From the NCBI RefSeq assembly GCF_020172685.1, contig NZ_CP083986.1, positions 2,489,245 through 2,515,604 on the forward strand: a stretch of 26,360 nt of DNA. Reading direction: 5' to 3'. Position 1 is the stretch's first letter. Each line of letters begins with the position of its first letter. Origin of the DNA: [Mycobacterium] nativiensis. Its GTDB lineage: Bacteria > Actinomycetota > Actinomycetes > Mycobacteriales > Mycobacteriaceae. The position numbers were made by a program, and so were the translations under genes. Below are positions 7,762 through 15,775 of the stretch, one piece after another. The notes under the pieces are model-generated. The model ran no database searches and was not told the DNA's origin. It worked only from the letters and a program-made list of their open reading frames with translations.

Positions 7762-8504
7762 GCGGGCACCACGATTGTCAGCCGGAGACCATCGCGCTCC
7801 ACCCGCATCCCGGCCCGGCGTGCGGTCGCGGCCACCGCCGCGGCGTCGTCGGGCTCGGATCTGGTGCCGGCGAGCACCCGCGCCAGCCGGCCCTTGTGCG
7901 CCTTGTTGAAATGGCTGACGCTGACCCGCCGGCCGTCGGTGTGCTCGGCGACCACATCGACGCGGACGGCGCCGGGAATCTTCGCCAGCGCCTCGTAGGA
8001 GCCGGACCGCAGGTCGACGACCAGTTCGGCGGCCGCGATGTCGGCCAGCACCGGCTCGAGCGCCGGGCGCCAACGTTTGGCCAGCCCGGGTTGACCGGGC
8101 AGCTTCGAGGTCGCCGAGAGCCGGTAGGCCGGCACCGGGTCGTTCGCCCGCAGCAGCCCGAACAGGGCCGAACCGACGGCCAGCCGGGCGGCGGCGCGGC
8201 TGGCCGCGGCGCCGCGCAGAGAGTCGACGTCGAGCGCCTCGTACAGCACGCCGGTGTAGCGCTTGATCGCCGGCGCGGTCGGTGCGGAGCGCAACGCCGC
8301 GTTGCGCTCGATCTCGCCGTCCTGGGCGGCTGACAACGCCAGGGCGCGCCGGCTGGCGTCGCGATCGGCGGCCAGCTCGATCAGCTCGTCGACCAGCGTG
8401 GCGCGCAGGTCGGTCAGTTCGGGGGATCCCAGGCCGTCGAGCGACAAGGGCTGGCCGTCGCCGCCGGCGCGTTTGGTCTCTGACGGCGGCAACAACACGA
8501 TCAC
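7758..8504 (-). CDS. yaaA: YaaA family peroxide-stress protein (DUF328)
   Basis: The 248-aa product starts MIVLLPPSETKR, the hallmark N-terminus of YaaA. It continues with SAAQDGEIERNAALR, RYTGVLYEALD, PAYRLSATSKLPG, VVDLRSGSYEAL and the basic VSHFNKAHKGRLAR motif. E. coli YaaA protects against peroxide by limiting free iron and binds DNA with a helix-hairpin-helix-like fold. The GTG start is fixed by a GTGA overlap with the stop of the upstream PAP2 gene, and its own stop overlaps the dipeptidase start (ATGA). A longer reading frame extends upstream to 8906, but that is frame shadow inside the PAP2 gene. Confidence 0.9.
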   Translation of the reverse strand: MIVLLPPSETKRAGGDGQPLSLDGLGSPELTDLRATLVDELIELAADRDASRRALALSAAQDGEIERNAALRSAPTAPAIKRYTGVLYEALDVDSLRGAAASRAAARLAVGSALFGLLRANDPVPAYRLSATSKLPGQPGLAKRWRPALEPVLADIAAAELVVDLRSGSYEALAKIPGAVRVDVVAEHTDGRRVSVSHFNKAHKGRLARVLAGTRSEPDDAAAVAATARRAGMRVERDGLRLTIVVPA

Positions 8505-9124
8505 AGCGCAGACGTTAACCGAGCCGCGGCGCACACCAGCGAGGTGGCGAGCATCGCCGCCCCGATGGTGTCGGTCAGGTAGTGGTAGCCGCAGGCCACC
8601 AGCCCCAGCATCCCGAGCACGCTCAGCAGCGTCGCCAGACCCAGTGTCCAGAGCCGCGCTGCCCCGACCACGACCATCATGCCCAGCGCCGCGACCAGCA
8701 GCGCGGTGTGACCGCTCGGATATTCCAGGTAAGGGCCGTTGCGGCGGTCGAAGAGCAGCTTGAGACCCTGGCCGACCGCGGTGACCAGGAACGGCACGAC
8801 CAGCACTGCCGCCGCCAGCGGCCACTGCCGCCGTCGCAGGGTGACCGCCAGGCACGCCACCAGCACCGCGAGCACCAGCCAACCGCTGGTGAAGACCAAC
8901 AGCCAACGCGGCTGCTCACCGAGGATGCCGTGGGTGTTGCTACTGAACCAACTGTCGAATGTCGTGGAGCCGCGGCCCACCGCCCAGCCCAGGATCAGCG
9001 TTGCCAGCAGGCCGATCGGTGGCCACCAGCGCAGGGCGGCATCGGCGCTACGATTTCTGGGCCCTATCTCAGGCCGACTTCTGGAACAGCGGCAGCAGCA
9101 GCTGACGGCGCTGGTCGTTGCCAT
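8501..9124 (-). CDS. PAP2-superfamily membrane phosphatase, atypical active site
   Basis: The ORF encodes a hydrophobic protein with about five to six helices and the PAP2 motifs KLLFDRRNGP (motif 1), YPSGHTALL (motif 2) and GYHYLTD (motif 3). Motif 3 normally reads SRxxxxxHxxxD. The His and Asp are present, but the Ser-Arg pair is replaced by Gly-Leu, and motif 1 has RNGP rather than RP. Activity on undecaprenyl pyrophosphate or another lipid phosphate is therefore uncertain. The start is also uncertain: no ATG, GTG or TTG lies between the STAS stop at 9069 and the first helix. I used ATG 9124, which overlaps the STAS gene by 56 nt and yields an odd Cys/Ser/Arg-rich N-terminus. The stop overlaps the YaaA start by 4 nt. 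Confidence 0.78.
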   Translation of the reverse strand: MATTSAVSCCCRCSRSRPEIGPRNRSADAALRWWPPIGLLATLILGWAVGRGSTTFDSWFSSNTHGILGEQPRWLLVFTSGWLVLAVLVACLAVTLRRRQWPLAAAVLVVPFLVTAVGQGLKLLFDRRNGPYLEYPSGHTALLVAALGMMVVVGAARLWTLGLATLLSVLGMLGLVACGYHYLTDTIGAAMLATSLVCAAARLTSAL

Positions 9125-9527
9125 CAGCCAGCGCGTGCAGCGCCTGGTCCACCGACTGTGCCGTCGGGAACTTGGCGTCCTCATCAAAATCACCGAGGAG
9201 CTCGGCCACCGCCGGACCCTCGATGAGCGTCCACTCCACTCCCGCGGCGCGGCAGTCCCCGTCGATCACGCACAGCAGCCAGATGCCCGCGGCCGCGAAT
9301 GAGGTGACCCCGCTCAGGTCGAGCACCACCGGTTCCTTGGCCAGGACGAATCGGCGCGCCTGCTCGCTGAGCTGGTCCACGTTGGCGGAATCGATCCGGC
9401 CGCGGATCGTGACCACTGTCGCGAGGTGGCGGTAGTGCGCCCGAAGCTGCGCGCCTCCGCACTCGATGGTGGAGTTCCGCTGCTGACCGATCCGTGCCGC
9501 GCCCCGAGTGGTGATCGTGATAGCCAT
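9069..9527 (-). CDS. STAS-domain protein lacking the phosphorylatable serine
   Basis: The 152-aa protein has an STAS domain at about residues 25-130 with VVTIRGRIDSANVDQL, PVVLDLSGVTSFAAAGIWLL and a C-terminal helix. In SpoIIAA/RsfA-type anti-sigma antagonists the loop reads ...DSSG with a serine phosphorylated by the anti-sigma kinase. Here the same positions read AAAG, so it cannot be switched by that serine. It could be a constitutively binding antagonist or a partner in another complex. M. tuberculosis has similar orphan STAS proteins (Rv0516c, Rv1904). It is the first gene of the minus-strand operon STAS-PAP2-YaaA-dipeptidase. A G-rich tract (GGGGGCTC) precedes the ATG. Confidence 0.86.
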   Translation of the reverse strand: MAITITTRGAARIGQQRNSTIECGGAQLRAHYRHLATVVTIRGRIDSANVDQLSEQARRFVLAKEPVVLDLSGVTSFAAAGIWLLCVIDGDCRAAGVEWTLIEGPAVAELLGDFDEDAKFPTAQSVDQALHALADGNDQRRQLLLPLFQKSA

Positions 9528-9629
9528 GCCGAGCCCCCGCTTCCGATGGTGTGACCGCGGTCGGCAGGTGAACCGACCTCGATGTTTCCCGACGGTATGC
9601 GGTGAAGTTAAGGCCTCTTGGGCGGCCGA

Positions 9630-11591
9630 TTAACGCTTTGGTGAGATATCGAACGCCTCGGTGGCCCCGGTGAACGCGCTGATCCGCCCGTCCGCGTCCC
9701 GGGCGTCGCCCTGGTAGCGCAGCCGGTAGTGGCCGGTCGGCGTTTCCGCAGGCACCGCCCAGGTGACGGTGATGGTCGAGCCGCGTCGGCCCTTGCGGCG
9801 CCAGCGGAACGTGGTCGACCAGTCGCCGTCGTCGGCAATGGTGCGCCAGCCGTCCTCGGTCTCGCGCTCCACCCGCAGGTAGGTTCCGCCGCGGTGCAGG
9901 TCGTTGTTGGGGTAGGCGCCGGCGAACACCGCCTGCACGGTGGCCCCCGGCTGATAGTCGGCCCGGGGCCGTTCCAGGACATCCCCGAACCGATGGCCGG
10001 CGATCGGCTCATCCGGCCTGGCCCGGCGTCGCGAGGTGCGCTTGCGGGACGGCTCTGTGGCCGGGCAGCCGGCCGGGGCGGGTCGGCCGTCGCGCATCGC
10101 GGTGGCCAGCCCGGCCGCCACCTGCTGCAGGGCCGCCAGCTCCCAGCGGCCGAACATCGTGCTGCCGCCCTCGTAACGCTGCTCCTGGTATTCCTCGGGC
10201 GTGGTGACGTAGTGCAGGTAGCCGTTGCTGTAACCCGCCACCAGTACGTTCTGAAGTTCGGCGCCGACGATGTCGGCGACGGTGCGGCGCAACCGCAGCC
10301 CGGCCACGATGGTCACCTCGGCGGGCAGCCCGATCAGATAGAGCTGCCCGATGCGCAGCAGCTGGACCGGGCCGCCGGTGGGCATCAGCGACAGGGCCTT
10401 GTTCAGCCGATTGCCCGGCAGCGTCGGTGCCTTGGGTGCGTGTGAGTCACGCAGCCGCGGTGAGATCCGGTAGACACTGTTGGCCATCAGCCAGTCGACG
10501 ACGCGGTTGCGGCCCTGTCTGACCAACGGGTAACCCGGGCCGGGGCCTTCGTCAGTGCCGGCCAGCGCCGCCGCGCCGGCCAGCACGGGGCCGGTGCGAT
10601 GGGCTCGGCCGTCGCCGGTGAATTCGGGCCGCACCTCGAAGTCGGACAGGTCGACGTAGGTGGTGAGGGCCTCGAGCCCGCCGCTGACCGGGGAGCCGTG
10701 ACCGATCGTCAGTTCGGTGGCCGCGGCGGCCTGCCGGGAGCCGATGATCCGGGTGTTCTCGAACTCATCCTCGGTGGGGCCGCTTCCGGGGCGGTGATTG
10801 AGGTTCGGCGACATGTCCCCGGAGTTGGTCTGGGCGAACGCCGCGATGAACTCCGGTGCTGTGGGCGCCAGGTAGTCGACCTGGTGTTGGAGGCGTTCCC
10901 ACTGATAGGCGGCGTAGCCCTTGTTGTCGCCGCTGATCAGGGTGTTGCGGTTGGTCATGGACGTGCCGTGGGTGGCAAACCAGTTCACCGCGCCGACCAG
11001 CCGGCCGTCGCGTTCGATGCGCAGCAAGGTGGTCTGCGGATCGATCTCGTCCGGGAAGTGGGCGCGGTCGGCCTCGGGGTTGCGGGCGAACGCCGACGGT
11101 GAGCGGTTGCTGCTGGCGTCGTGCAACCTGCCGACGGCCAGGCTCAACGTGGCGGGCGCCAGGTCGGCGTGCGCCTGCGCGACGGCCTCGCAGATGCCGT
11201 CGACGATCGCGGCGAACGTCTGGGGCCGGAAGCCGTCGGTGTTGGAGTTGTAGATCCGATGGTCGCCGTAACCGCCTGGGCCGCAATGAGTGTGCGTCGC
11301 GGTGAGCATGACGTTGCGGAACGTGTACAGCTCGGCGTAGGTCGCCGCGAGACGCGCGAGCACATCGTGGTGAATGCTTTCCAGCAGCAGCGGAACCTCG
11401 CAGACGACCAGCAGGATCCGGGAGTCGGTACCGGCCGGGCTGGGGTGGGCGATCACGAAAGCCCGTGCGCGCAGCCGGTTGTGCAGGCCGGTCGTCTGCT
11501 GTCCGGCCACGCCGTAGCCGAGCATTCCGCATTCGGCCGGCTCCCCGGTGATGTCCGCGATCCCACGCCCAACGCGGTAGTTCTCTGGCAT
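9630..11591 (-). CDS. Neutral/alkaline ceramidase family hydrolase
   Basis: The 653-aa product matches neutral ceramidases (compare Rv0669c, about 637 aa). The N-terminus YRVGRGIADITGEPAECGMLGYG is characteristic. Zinc-site histidines lie in TATHTHCGPGG (near residues 97-106) and FATHGTS (His208). The nucleophile is expected in NSGDMSPN (Ser261). PAEVTIVAGLRLRR and GYSNGYLHYVTTPEEY correspond to the later active-site blocks. A basic linker (about 540-560) leads to a C-terminal immunoglobulin-like domain. The family cleaves ceramide to sphingosine and fatty acid. No signal peptide is visible. ATG 11591 was chosen over an upstream GTG at 11636 because family similarity starts there. A TACTGT hexamer lies 4 nt before it, and there is no clear ribosome binding site. 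Confidence 0.93.
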   Translation of the reverse strand: MPENYRVGRGIADITGEPAECGMLGYGVAGQQTTGLHNRLRARAFVIAHPSPAGTDSRILLVVCEVPLLLESIHHDVLARLAATYAELYTFRNVMLTATHTHCGPGGYGDHRIYNSNTDGFRPQTFAAIVDGICEAVAQAHADLAPATLSLAVGRLHDASSNRSPSAFARNPEADRAHFPDEIDPQTTLLRIERDGRLVGAVNWFATHGTSMTNRNTLISGDNKGYAAYQWERLQHQVDYLAPTAPEFIAAFAQTNSGDMSPNLNHRPGSGPTEDEFENTRIIGSRQAAAATELTIGHGSPVSGGLEALTTYVDLSDFEVRPEFTGDGRAHRTGPVLAGAAALAGTDEGPGPGYPLVRQGRNRVVDWLMANSVYRISPRLRDSHAPKAPTLPGNRLNKALSLMPTGGPVQLLRIGQLYLIGLPAEVTIVAGLRLRRTVADIVGAELQNVLVAGYSNGYLHYVTTPEEYQEQRYEGGSTMFGRWELAALQQVAAGLATAMRDGRPAPAGCPATEPSRKRTSRRRARPDEPIAGHRFGDVLERPRADYQPGATVQAVFAGAYPNNDLHRGGTYLRVERETEDGWRTIADDGDWSTTFRWRRKGRRGSTITVTWAVPAETPTGHYRLRYQGDARDADGRISAFTGATEAFDISPKR

Positions 11592-11670
11592 CGGAACAGT
11601 ATGGCCAACCGGCCACGAATGCGGACGACGGCACACCGAGAGATGACTTCACCCGAAGCGGGGCCGCTGC

Positions 11671-11676
11671 TAGTCT
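11671..11676 (+). promoter_or_regulatory. -10 hexamer for the acyltransferase operon
   Basis: TAGTCT fits TANNNT and would start transcription near 11683. This is downstream of the first in-frame ATG at 11680 and therefore supports the later GTG at 11785 as the acyltransferase start, with a leader of about 100 nt. Confidence 0.35.
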
Positions 11677-11784
11677 TCGATGGCTGCCGGCTACCGGGTT
11701 GCGGCTGCCGATCGCCGAGCCTTCTCGGCTGGGCCCGCACCCAAGGCAGTTCAAAACAGCAGAGCCCACCGGCGAAAGAGTGTT

Positions 11785-13020
11785 GTGCGCAGCGGAGAGA
11801 TCAAAGCCCTGACCGGGCTTCGCATCATCGCTGCGGTCTGGGTGGTGTTGTTTCATTTCCGCCCGCTGGTGCGCCTGGCGTCGCCGGACTTCGCCGATGC
11901 GATGGCCCCGATCCTGGACCGCGGGGCCCAGGGCGTCGACCTGTTCTTCATCCTCAGCGGATTCGTGCTGACCTGGAACTATCTCGAACGCATGGGGGAG
12001 TCGTTCTCAGTGCGTGCCACCGTGCATTTCCTGTGGCTGCGGTTGGCGCGGGTCTGGCCGATCTACCTGGTCACGCTGCATCTGGCGCTGCTGTGGGTGA
12101 TCTTCACGCTGCATGTCGGTCACGTGCCCACCGAGGACCTCAGCCGGCTGACCGCCACCAGCTATGTCCGCCAGGTCCTGCTGGTGCAGCTGTGGTTCGA
12201 GCCGTTCTTCGACGGGTCCAGTTGGGACGGTCCGGCCTGGTCGATCAGTGCCGAGTGGCTGGCCTACCTGCTGTTCGGTGTGCTGATCCTGGTCGTCTAC
12301 CGGATGATGCGCGTGACGTCGGCGCGCGCGCTGGCCGTGCTGGCGATCGGGGCCTCACTGCCGCCCCTGCTGCTGTTATTGGCGACCGGCCAGTTCTACA
12401 CGCCGTGGAGTTGGTTGCCGCGCATCGTCATGCAGTTCACCGCGGGGGCACTGGCCTGCGCCGCGGTGCGCAAGCTGGCACCCAGTGACCGCTCGCGGCG
12501 CGCCGCCGGATACAGCTCGGCCCTGCTGATCGCAGCGATGGTCGGTGTCCTGTACTACTTCGACGCCCACCCCATCTCGGGGATCTACGACAGCAGCGGA
12601 CTGGTCGATGTGCTGTTCGTGCCGCTGGTGATGGCGCTGGCGATCGGCACCGGCAGCCTGCCCGCGCTGCTGTCGACTCGCCCGATGGTCTACGGCGGGC
12701 AGATCTCCTTCGCCCTGTACATGGTCCACGAGCTGGTGCACACGTCGTGGAACTGGGCCGCAATCCAATTCGAGATCGTGCTCGCCGAAGGGGCGACGGC
12801 GGCCAAGTGGATGGTCACCGGCCTGCTGGCGGCGGCCACCGTGTTGTCGATCCTGCTGTTCCACGGGGTCGAGGAACCGGCCCGCCGCTGGATGCGCAGG
12901 ATGATCGGGGCCCGCGCGGAGACGGCCCAGGTGATGCCCACCGACGACCCGTTGGCCGTCGAGCAGGATGAGGGAATCCTCGACGAACGCACCGCCGGAG
13001 TACCCGTTAGTGTGCCCTGA
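11785..13020 (+). CDS. Membrane acyltransferase 3 (OafA/YrhL type)
   Basis: Read from GTG 11785, the 411-aa protein begins MRSGEIKALTGLRIIAAVWVVLFHF, the typical first helix of acyltransferase-3 proteins with its conserved His. It continues with DRGAQGVDLFFILSGFVLTWNY, RLARVWPIYLVTLH and AWSISAEWLAYLLF, about ten helices in all, and a cytoplasmic tail. The family transfers acyl groups across or at the membrane to sugars, glycolipids or peptidoglycan. An in-frame ATG at 11680 would add 35 unconserved residues and sits on the predicted promoter, so I prefer 11785, which has a GAAAGAG purine tract before it. The SGNH hydrolase follows 48 nt later. The pair resembles Rv0517-Rv0518, and acyltransferase plus SGNH domain is a recurrent partnership. 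Confidence 0.9.
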   Translation: MRSGEIKALTGLRIIAAVWVVLFHFRPLVRLASPDFADAMAPILDRGAQGVDLFFILSGFVLTWNYLERMGESFSVRATVHFLWLRLARVWPIYLVTLHLALLWVIFTLHVGHVPTEDLSRLTATSYVRQVLLVQLWFEPFFDGSSWDGPAWSISAEWLAYLLFGVLILVVYRMMRVTSARALAVLAIGASLPPLLLLLATGQFYTPWSWLPRIVMQFTAGALACAAVRKLAPSDRSRRAAGYSSALLIAAMVGVLYYFDAHPISGIYDSSGLVDVLFVPLVMALAIGTGSLPALLSTRPMVYGGQISFALYMVHELVHTSWNWAAIQFEIVLAEGATAAKWMVTGLLAAATVLSILLFHGVEEPARRWMRRMIGARAETAQVMPTDDPLAVEQDEGILDERTAGVPVSVP

Positions 13021-13068
13021 GGCGCTGAGGGGGGCGTCGGTAGACGCAGCTGTTCGGGGAGGTGTTCG

Positions 13069-13782
13069 GTGAGTCGGGTGATGACGTTCGCGGTCTCACT
13101 GGTGGCAGTTGTCGTCGCCACCGTCCTCGGGACCGGCTACCTGGCCCGCGATCACGGGTCGGCACGTCACTACGACACGGTGCCGCTGAGCGCCTCGCCG
13201 ACCAGGATCGCGGTGATCGGCGATTCCTACACCGCCGGGTATGAGAACACCGGTCGCGGCGCGGCGAACTGGACCGAGCGGGCCTGGAAGACACTGGCCG
13301 GGCGCGGTGTGTACGTCGCCGCCGACGTGGCCGCGGAGGGCGGTGCCGGCTATGGCGTACGCGGCAACCGCGGTGGTCTCTACGGGGACCTGACCTCCCG
13401 GGCCGTGCAACCCGACGATGCGCTGGTGGTGTTCTTCGGCTCCCGCAACGACCAGGACGTCGAACCGGGTGAACTGACCCGGCTGGTCGCCGACACCCTG
13501 GGCCTGGCCCGCCGGACTGCGCCGGGCGCCAGGCTGCTGGTGATCGGCCCGCCGTGGCCCACCAGCGACATACCCGGCAACGTGTGGCGGGTCCGCGACA
13601 TCCTGAGCAACGAGGCCCGCTTCGTCGGGGCGGACTTCGTCGATCCGCTCGCCGAAGGCTGGTTCGTCGGCCGCCCGGACCTGATCGGCCCGGACGGTGT
13701 GCACCCGACCGACGCCGGCCACGCCTACATGGCCGACAAGATCGTGCCGCTGATCGCCGGCCAGTTGCCCAAGCGGACCTAG
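13069..13782 (+). CDS. Membrane-anchored or secreted SGNH/GDSL hydrolase
   Basis: The 237-aa protein has an N-terminal hydrophobic segment (MTFAVSLVAVVVATVLGTGYLA, residues 5-26) that acts as a signal or anchor, then an SGNH domain. Block I is IGDSYTAG with nucleophile Ser53, block III is FFGSRND with Asn127, and block V is PDGVHPTDAGH with Asp209 and His212 completing the triad. Such enzymes are esterases, often deacylating extracytoplasmic glycans or lipids. GGGGAGG 7 nt before the GTG supports the start. Sitting directly behind the acyltransferase, it may act on the acylated product or complete the transfer outside the membrane. This layout is like Rv0518. Confidence 0.92.
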   Translation: MSRVMTFAVSLVAVVVATVLGTGYLARDHGSARHYDTVPLSASPTRIAVIGDSYTAGYENTGRGAANWTERAWKTLAGRGVYVAADVAAEGGAGYGVRGNRGGLYGDLTSRAVQPDDALVVFFGSRNDQDVEPGELTRLVADTLGLARRTAPGARLLVIGPPWPTSDIPGNVWRVRDILSNEARFVGADFVDPLAEGWFVGRPDLIGPDGVHPTDAGHAYMADKIVPLIAGQLPKRT

Positions 13783-13826
13783 CGCAAAACCGGGCGGAAA
13801 CCGGCTCACCCCAGCAGGATTGCGAG

Positions 13827-14813
13827 ATGGACACCATGCGGGTGCTGGTCACCGGGGGAACCGGGTTCGTCGGCGGGTGGACCGCCAAGGCACTGGAAGA
13901 TGCCGGGCACCGGGTGCGGTTCCTGGTGCGCAATCCGGCGGGCCTGCACACCAGCGTGGCGCGGCTCGGTGTCGACGTGTCCGACCATGTCGCCGGTGAT
14001 ATCACCGACGCCGACTCGGTGCGGCGCGCCCTGAACGGCTGCGACGCCGTGGTGCACGCCGCGGCACTGGTGGCCACCGATCCGCGCCAGAACGCGCTGA
14101 TGATGGCCACCAACTCCGATGGCGCCCACAACGTGCTGGGCGGGGCCGTCGAACTCGGGCTGGATCCGATCATCCACGTCTCCAGCTTCACCGCGTTGTT
14201 TCGTCCAGGCCTGCGCGCCCTGCGTGCCGACCTACCGGTTGCCGGTGGATCCGACGGCTATGGTCGGTCCAAAGCCCGCGAGGAGCAGTATGTGCGGGGC
14301 CTGCAGGACGCCGGCGCCCCGGTGAACGTCACTTATCCGGGTATGGTGCTCGGTCCGCCGGTCGGCGACAGATTCGGCGAGGCGGGTGAGGGCGTGCGGG
14401 CTGCCCTGCAGATGCATGTGATTCCGGGGCGCAGCGCCGCCTGGCTGATCGTCGACGTCCGTGATCTGGCGGCGTTGCATGTGGCGTTGCTCGAACCCGG
14501 CCGTGGTCCGCGTCGCTACATGGCCGGCGGCCATCGAGTACCGGCCGAGCGGCTGGCCGGCTTGCTCGGCGAGGTCTCCGGTTCACCGATGGTCCCGGTC
14601 CCGGTGCCGGACGTCGCGTTGCGCTGGGCCGGACGCTTGCTGGACCGGGCTGAGCGGCTGCTGCCGATTGCCACGCCGTTCACCGAGGCGGGGATGCAGT
14701 ATTACACCCAGATGCCCGCCTCCGACGACACACCGGCCGAGCGCGATCTCGGCATTGTGCTCCGCGATCCGCGGGAAACACTGGCAGATACCGTCGCGGC
14801 GATTCGCGGTTGA
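13827..14813 (+). CDS. NAD(P)-dependent epimerase/dehydratase (extended SDR)
   Basis: The 328-aa protein has an extended-SDR fold: Rossmann motif TGGTGFVGG near the N-terminus, a VVHAAAL block after the fourth strand, HVSSFTALF, and the catalytic YGRSKAREE (Tyr-x-x-x-Lys). Overall it resembles dihydroflavonol-4-reductase or 3-beta-HSD-like actinobacterial SDRs with an unknown alcohol/ketone substrate. ATG 13827 is preceded by AGGA at good spacing; the ATG three codons later is an alternative. The long reading frame upstream to 13554 is frame shadow within the SGNH gene. It lies 44 nt after the SGNH gene, probably in the same operon. Its TGA directly abuts the stop of the convergent regulator gene. 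Confidence 0.9.
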   Translation: MDTMRVLVTGGTGFVGGWTAKALEDAGHRVRFLVRNPAGLHTSVARLGVDVSDHVAGDITDADSVRRALNGCDAVVHAAALVATDPRQNALMMATNSDGAHNVLGGAVELGLDPIIHVSSFTALFRPGLRALRADLPVAGGSDGYGRSKAREEQYVRGLQDAGAPVNVTYPGMVLGPPVGDRFGEAGEGVRAALQMHVIPGRSAAWLIVDVRDLAALHVALLEPGRGPRRYMAGGHRVPAERLAGLLGEVSGSPMVPVPVPDVALRWAGRLLDRAERLLPIATPFTEAGMQYYTQMPASDDTPAERDLGIVLRDPRETLADTVAAIRG

Positions 14814-15764
14814 TCACACGCTGGTACGGAACCGGTCGCGGTAGGCCTTCGGCGAGACGCCGACGTGTTGGGTGAACACGCGCCGCAGCGTTTCGGTACT
14901 CCCGAAACCGGCCAGACGCGCCGTGACACTGACGTTGTGGCCTGCGTCGAGCGCGGCACGTGCGACATCGACCCGGATTATTTCGACATAGCGGGCCGGG
15001 GTGATTCCGAGCTCAGCGTGAAACAGCCGTGTCAGTTGCCGGGTACTCAAGGACGCCTGCGCCGCAAGGTTCTTCACGCTGTGCTCGGCGCCGGGATCAC
15101 TCGCGATCGCGTCCAGAACACCCCGTAGCGCGGATTCAGCCGGGGGATCGGCCTCGACGAGGACCGAGAACTGCGATTGACCGCCCGCACGCTTGAGGTA
15201 GACCACCAGGGTGCGCGCCACTTCGCGGGCCACCTCGGTGCCGTGGTCCTGCTCGACGAGGGCCAGGGCCAGGTCGATGCCCGACGACACCCCTGCCGAG
15301 GTGAAGACGTCGCCGTCGCGGACGAAGATCGCATCCGGTTCCACCTTGATGTCGGGAAAGGCGCGGGCCAGCCGCCCGGCGTGTCGCCAATGGGTGGTGG
15401 CGCGGCGACCGCTGAGCAGGCCGGCTTGGGCCAGGACGAACGCGCCGGTGCACACCGATGCGAGCCGCCGGGTGCGGGTGGCAGCCGTCTTCAGTGCCTC
15501 GACCAGCCCGGGATCGATCGGCTGGCCGATCAGTTCGTCTCCACCGGCGACCATCACCGTGTCGGCGGATTCGACGTCGGCAATCCGATCGGTGACGGTG
15601 AACGGTATTCCTATCGAGGTGCGCACCGGCCGACCGTCCACCGACGCGACGATCAGCCGATAATCCCCGCCGAAGCGGTTGGCCTCGGCGAACACCTCGG
15701 CCGGGCCCGCGACGTCCAGAAGCTTCACACCGTCGAAGACGACGAGCACCATCGTCCTGCTCAC
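14814..15764 (-). CDS. GlxA-family regulator: DJ-1/PfpI domain fused to AraC HTH
   Basis: The 316-aa protein combines an N-terminal DJ-1/PfpI (class I amidotransferase-like) domain and a C-terminal AraC/XylS double helix-turn-helix. Domain 1 (about 1-190) shows VVFDGVKLLDVAGPAEVF, the nucleophile-elbow ASVCTGAFVLAQAGLL with Cys105, RRATTHW, and FTSAGVSSGIDLALALVE. Domain 2 (about 215-312) shows LAAQASLSTRQLTRLFHAELGITPARYV and ARLAGFGSTETLRRVFTQHVGVSPKAYRDRF. Such proteins are usually activators, with the DJ-1 domain acting as ligand sensor. AAGGGG before the GTG supports the start. In M. tuberculosis H37Rv the corresponding domains are, as I recall, separate genes Rv1930c and Rv1931c; here they are one chain. 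It lies 11 nt downstream of a 41-codon gene, so the two are surely cotranscribed. Confidence 0.94.
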   Translation of the reverse strand: MSRTMVLVVFDGVKLLDVAGPAEVFAEANRFGGDYRLIVASVDGRPVRTSIGIPFTVTDRIADVESADTVMVAGGDELIGQPIDPGLVEALKTAATRTRRLASVCTGAFVLAQAGLLSGRRATTHWRHAGRLARAFPDIKVEPDAIFVRDGDVFTSAGVSSGIDLALALVEQDHGTEVAREVARTLVVYLKRAGGQSQFSVLVEADPPAESALRGVLDAIASDPGAEHSVKNLAAQASLSTRQLTRLFHAELGITPARYVEIIRVDVARAALDAGHNVSVTARLAGFGSTETLRRVFTQHVGVSPKAYRDRFRTSV

Positions 15765-15775
15765 CCAAACACCCC

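Noticed and set aside
11680..11784. 35-residue N-terminal extension of the acyltransferase
   Set aside because: It is not part of the family's conserved start, has no ribosome binding site, and its ATG lies on the predicted promoter.
13554..13826. N-terminal extension of the SDR into the SGNH gene
   Set aside because: The Rossmann motif begins right after ATG 13827, which has a ribosome binding site.
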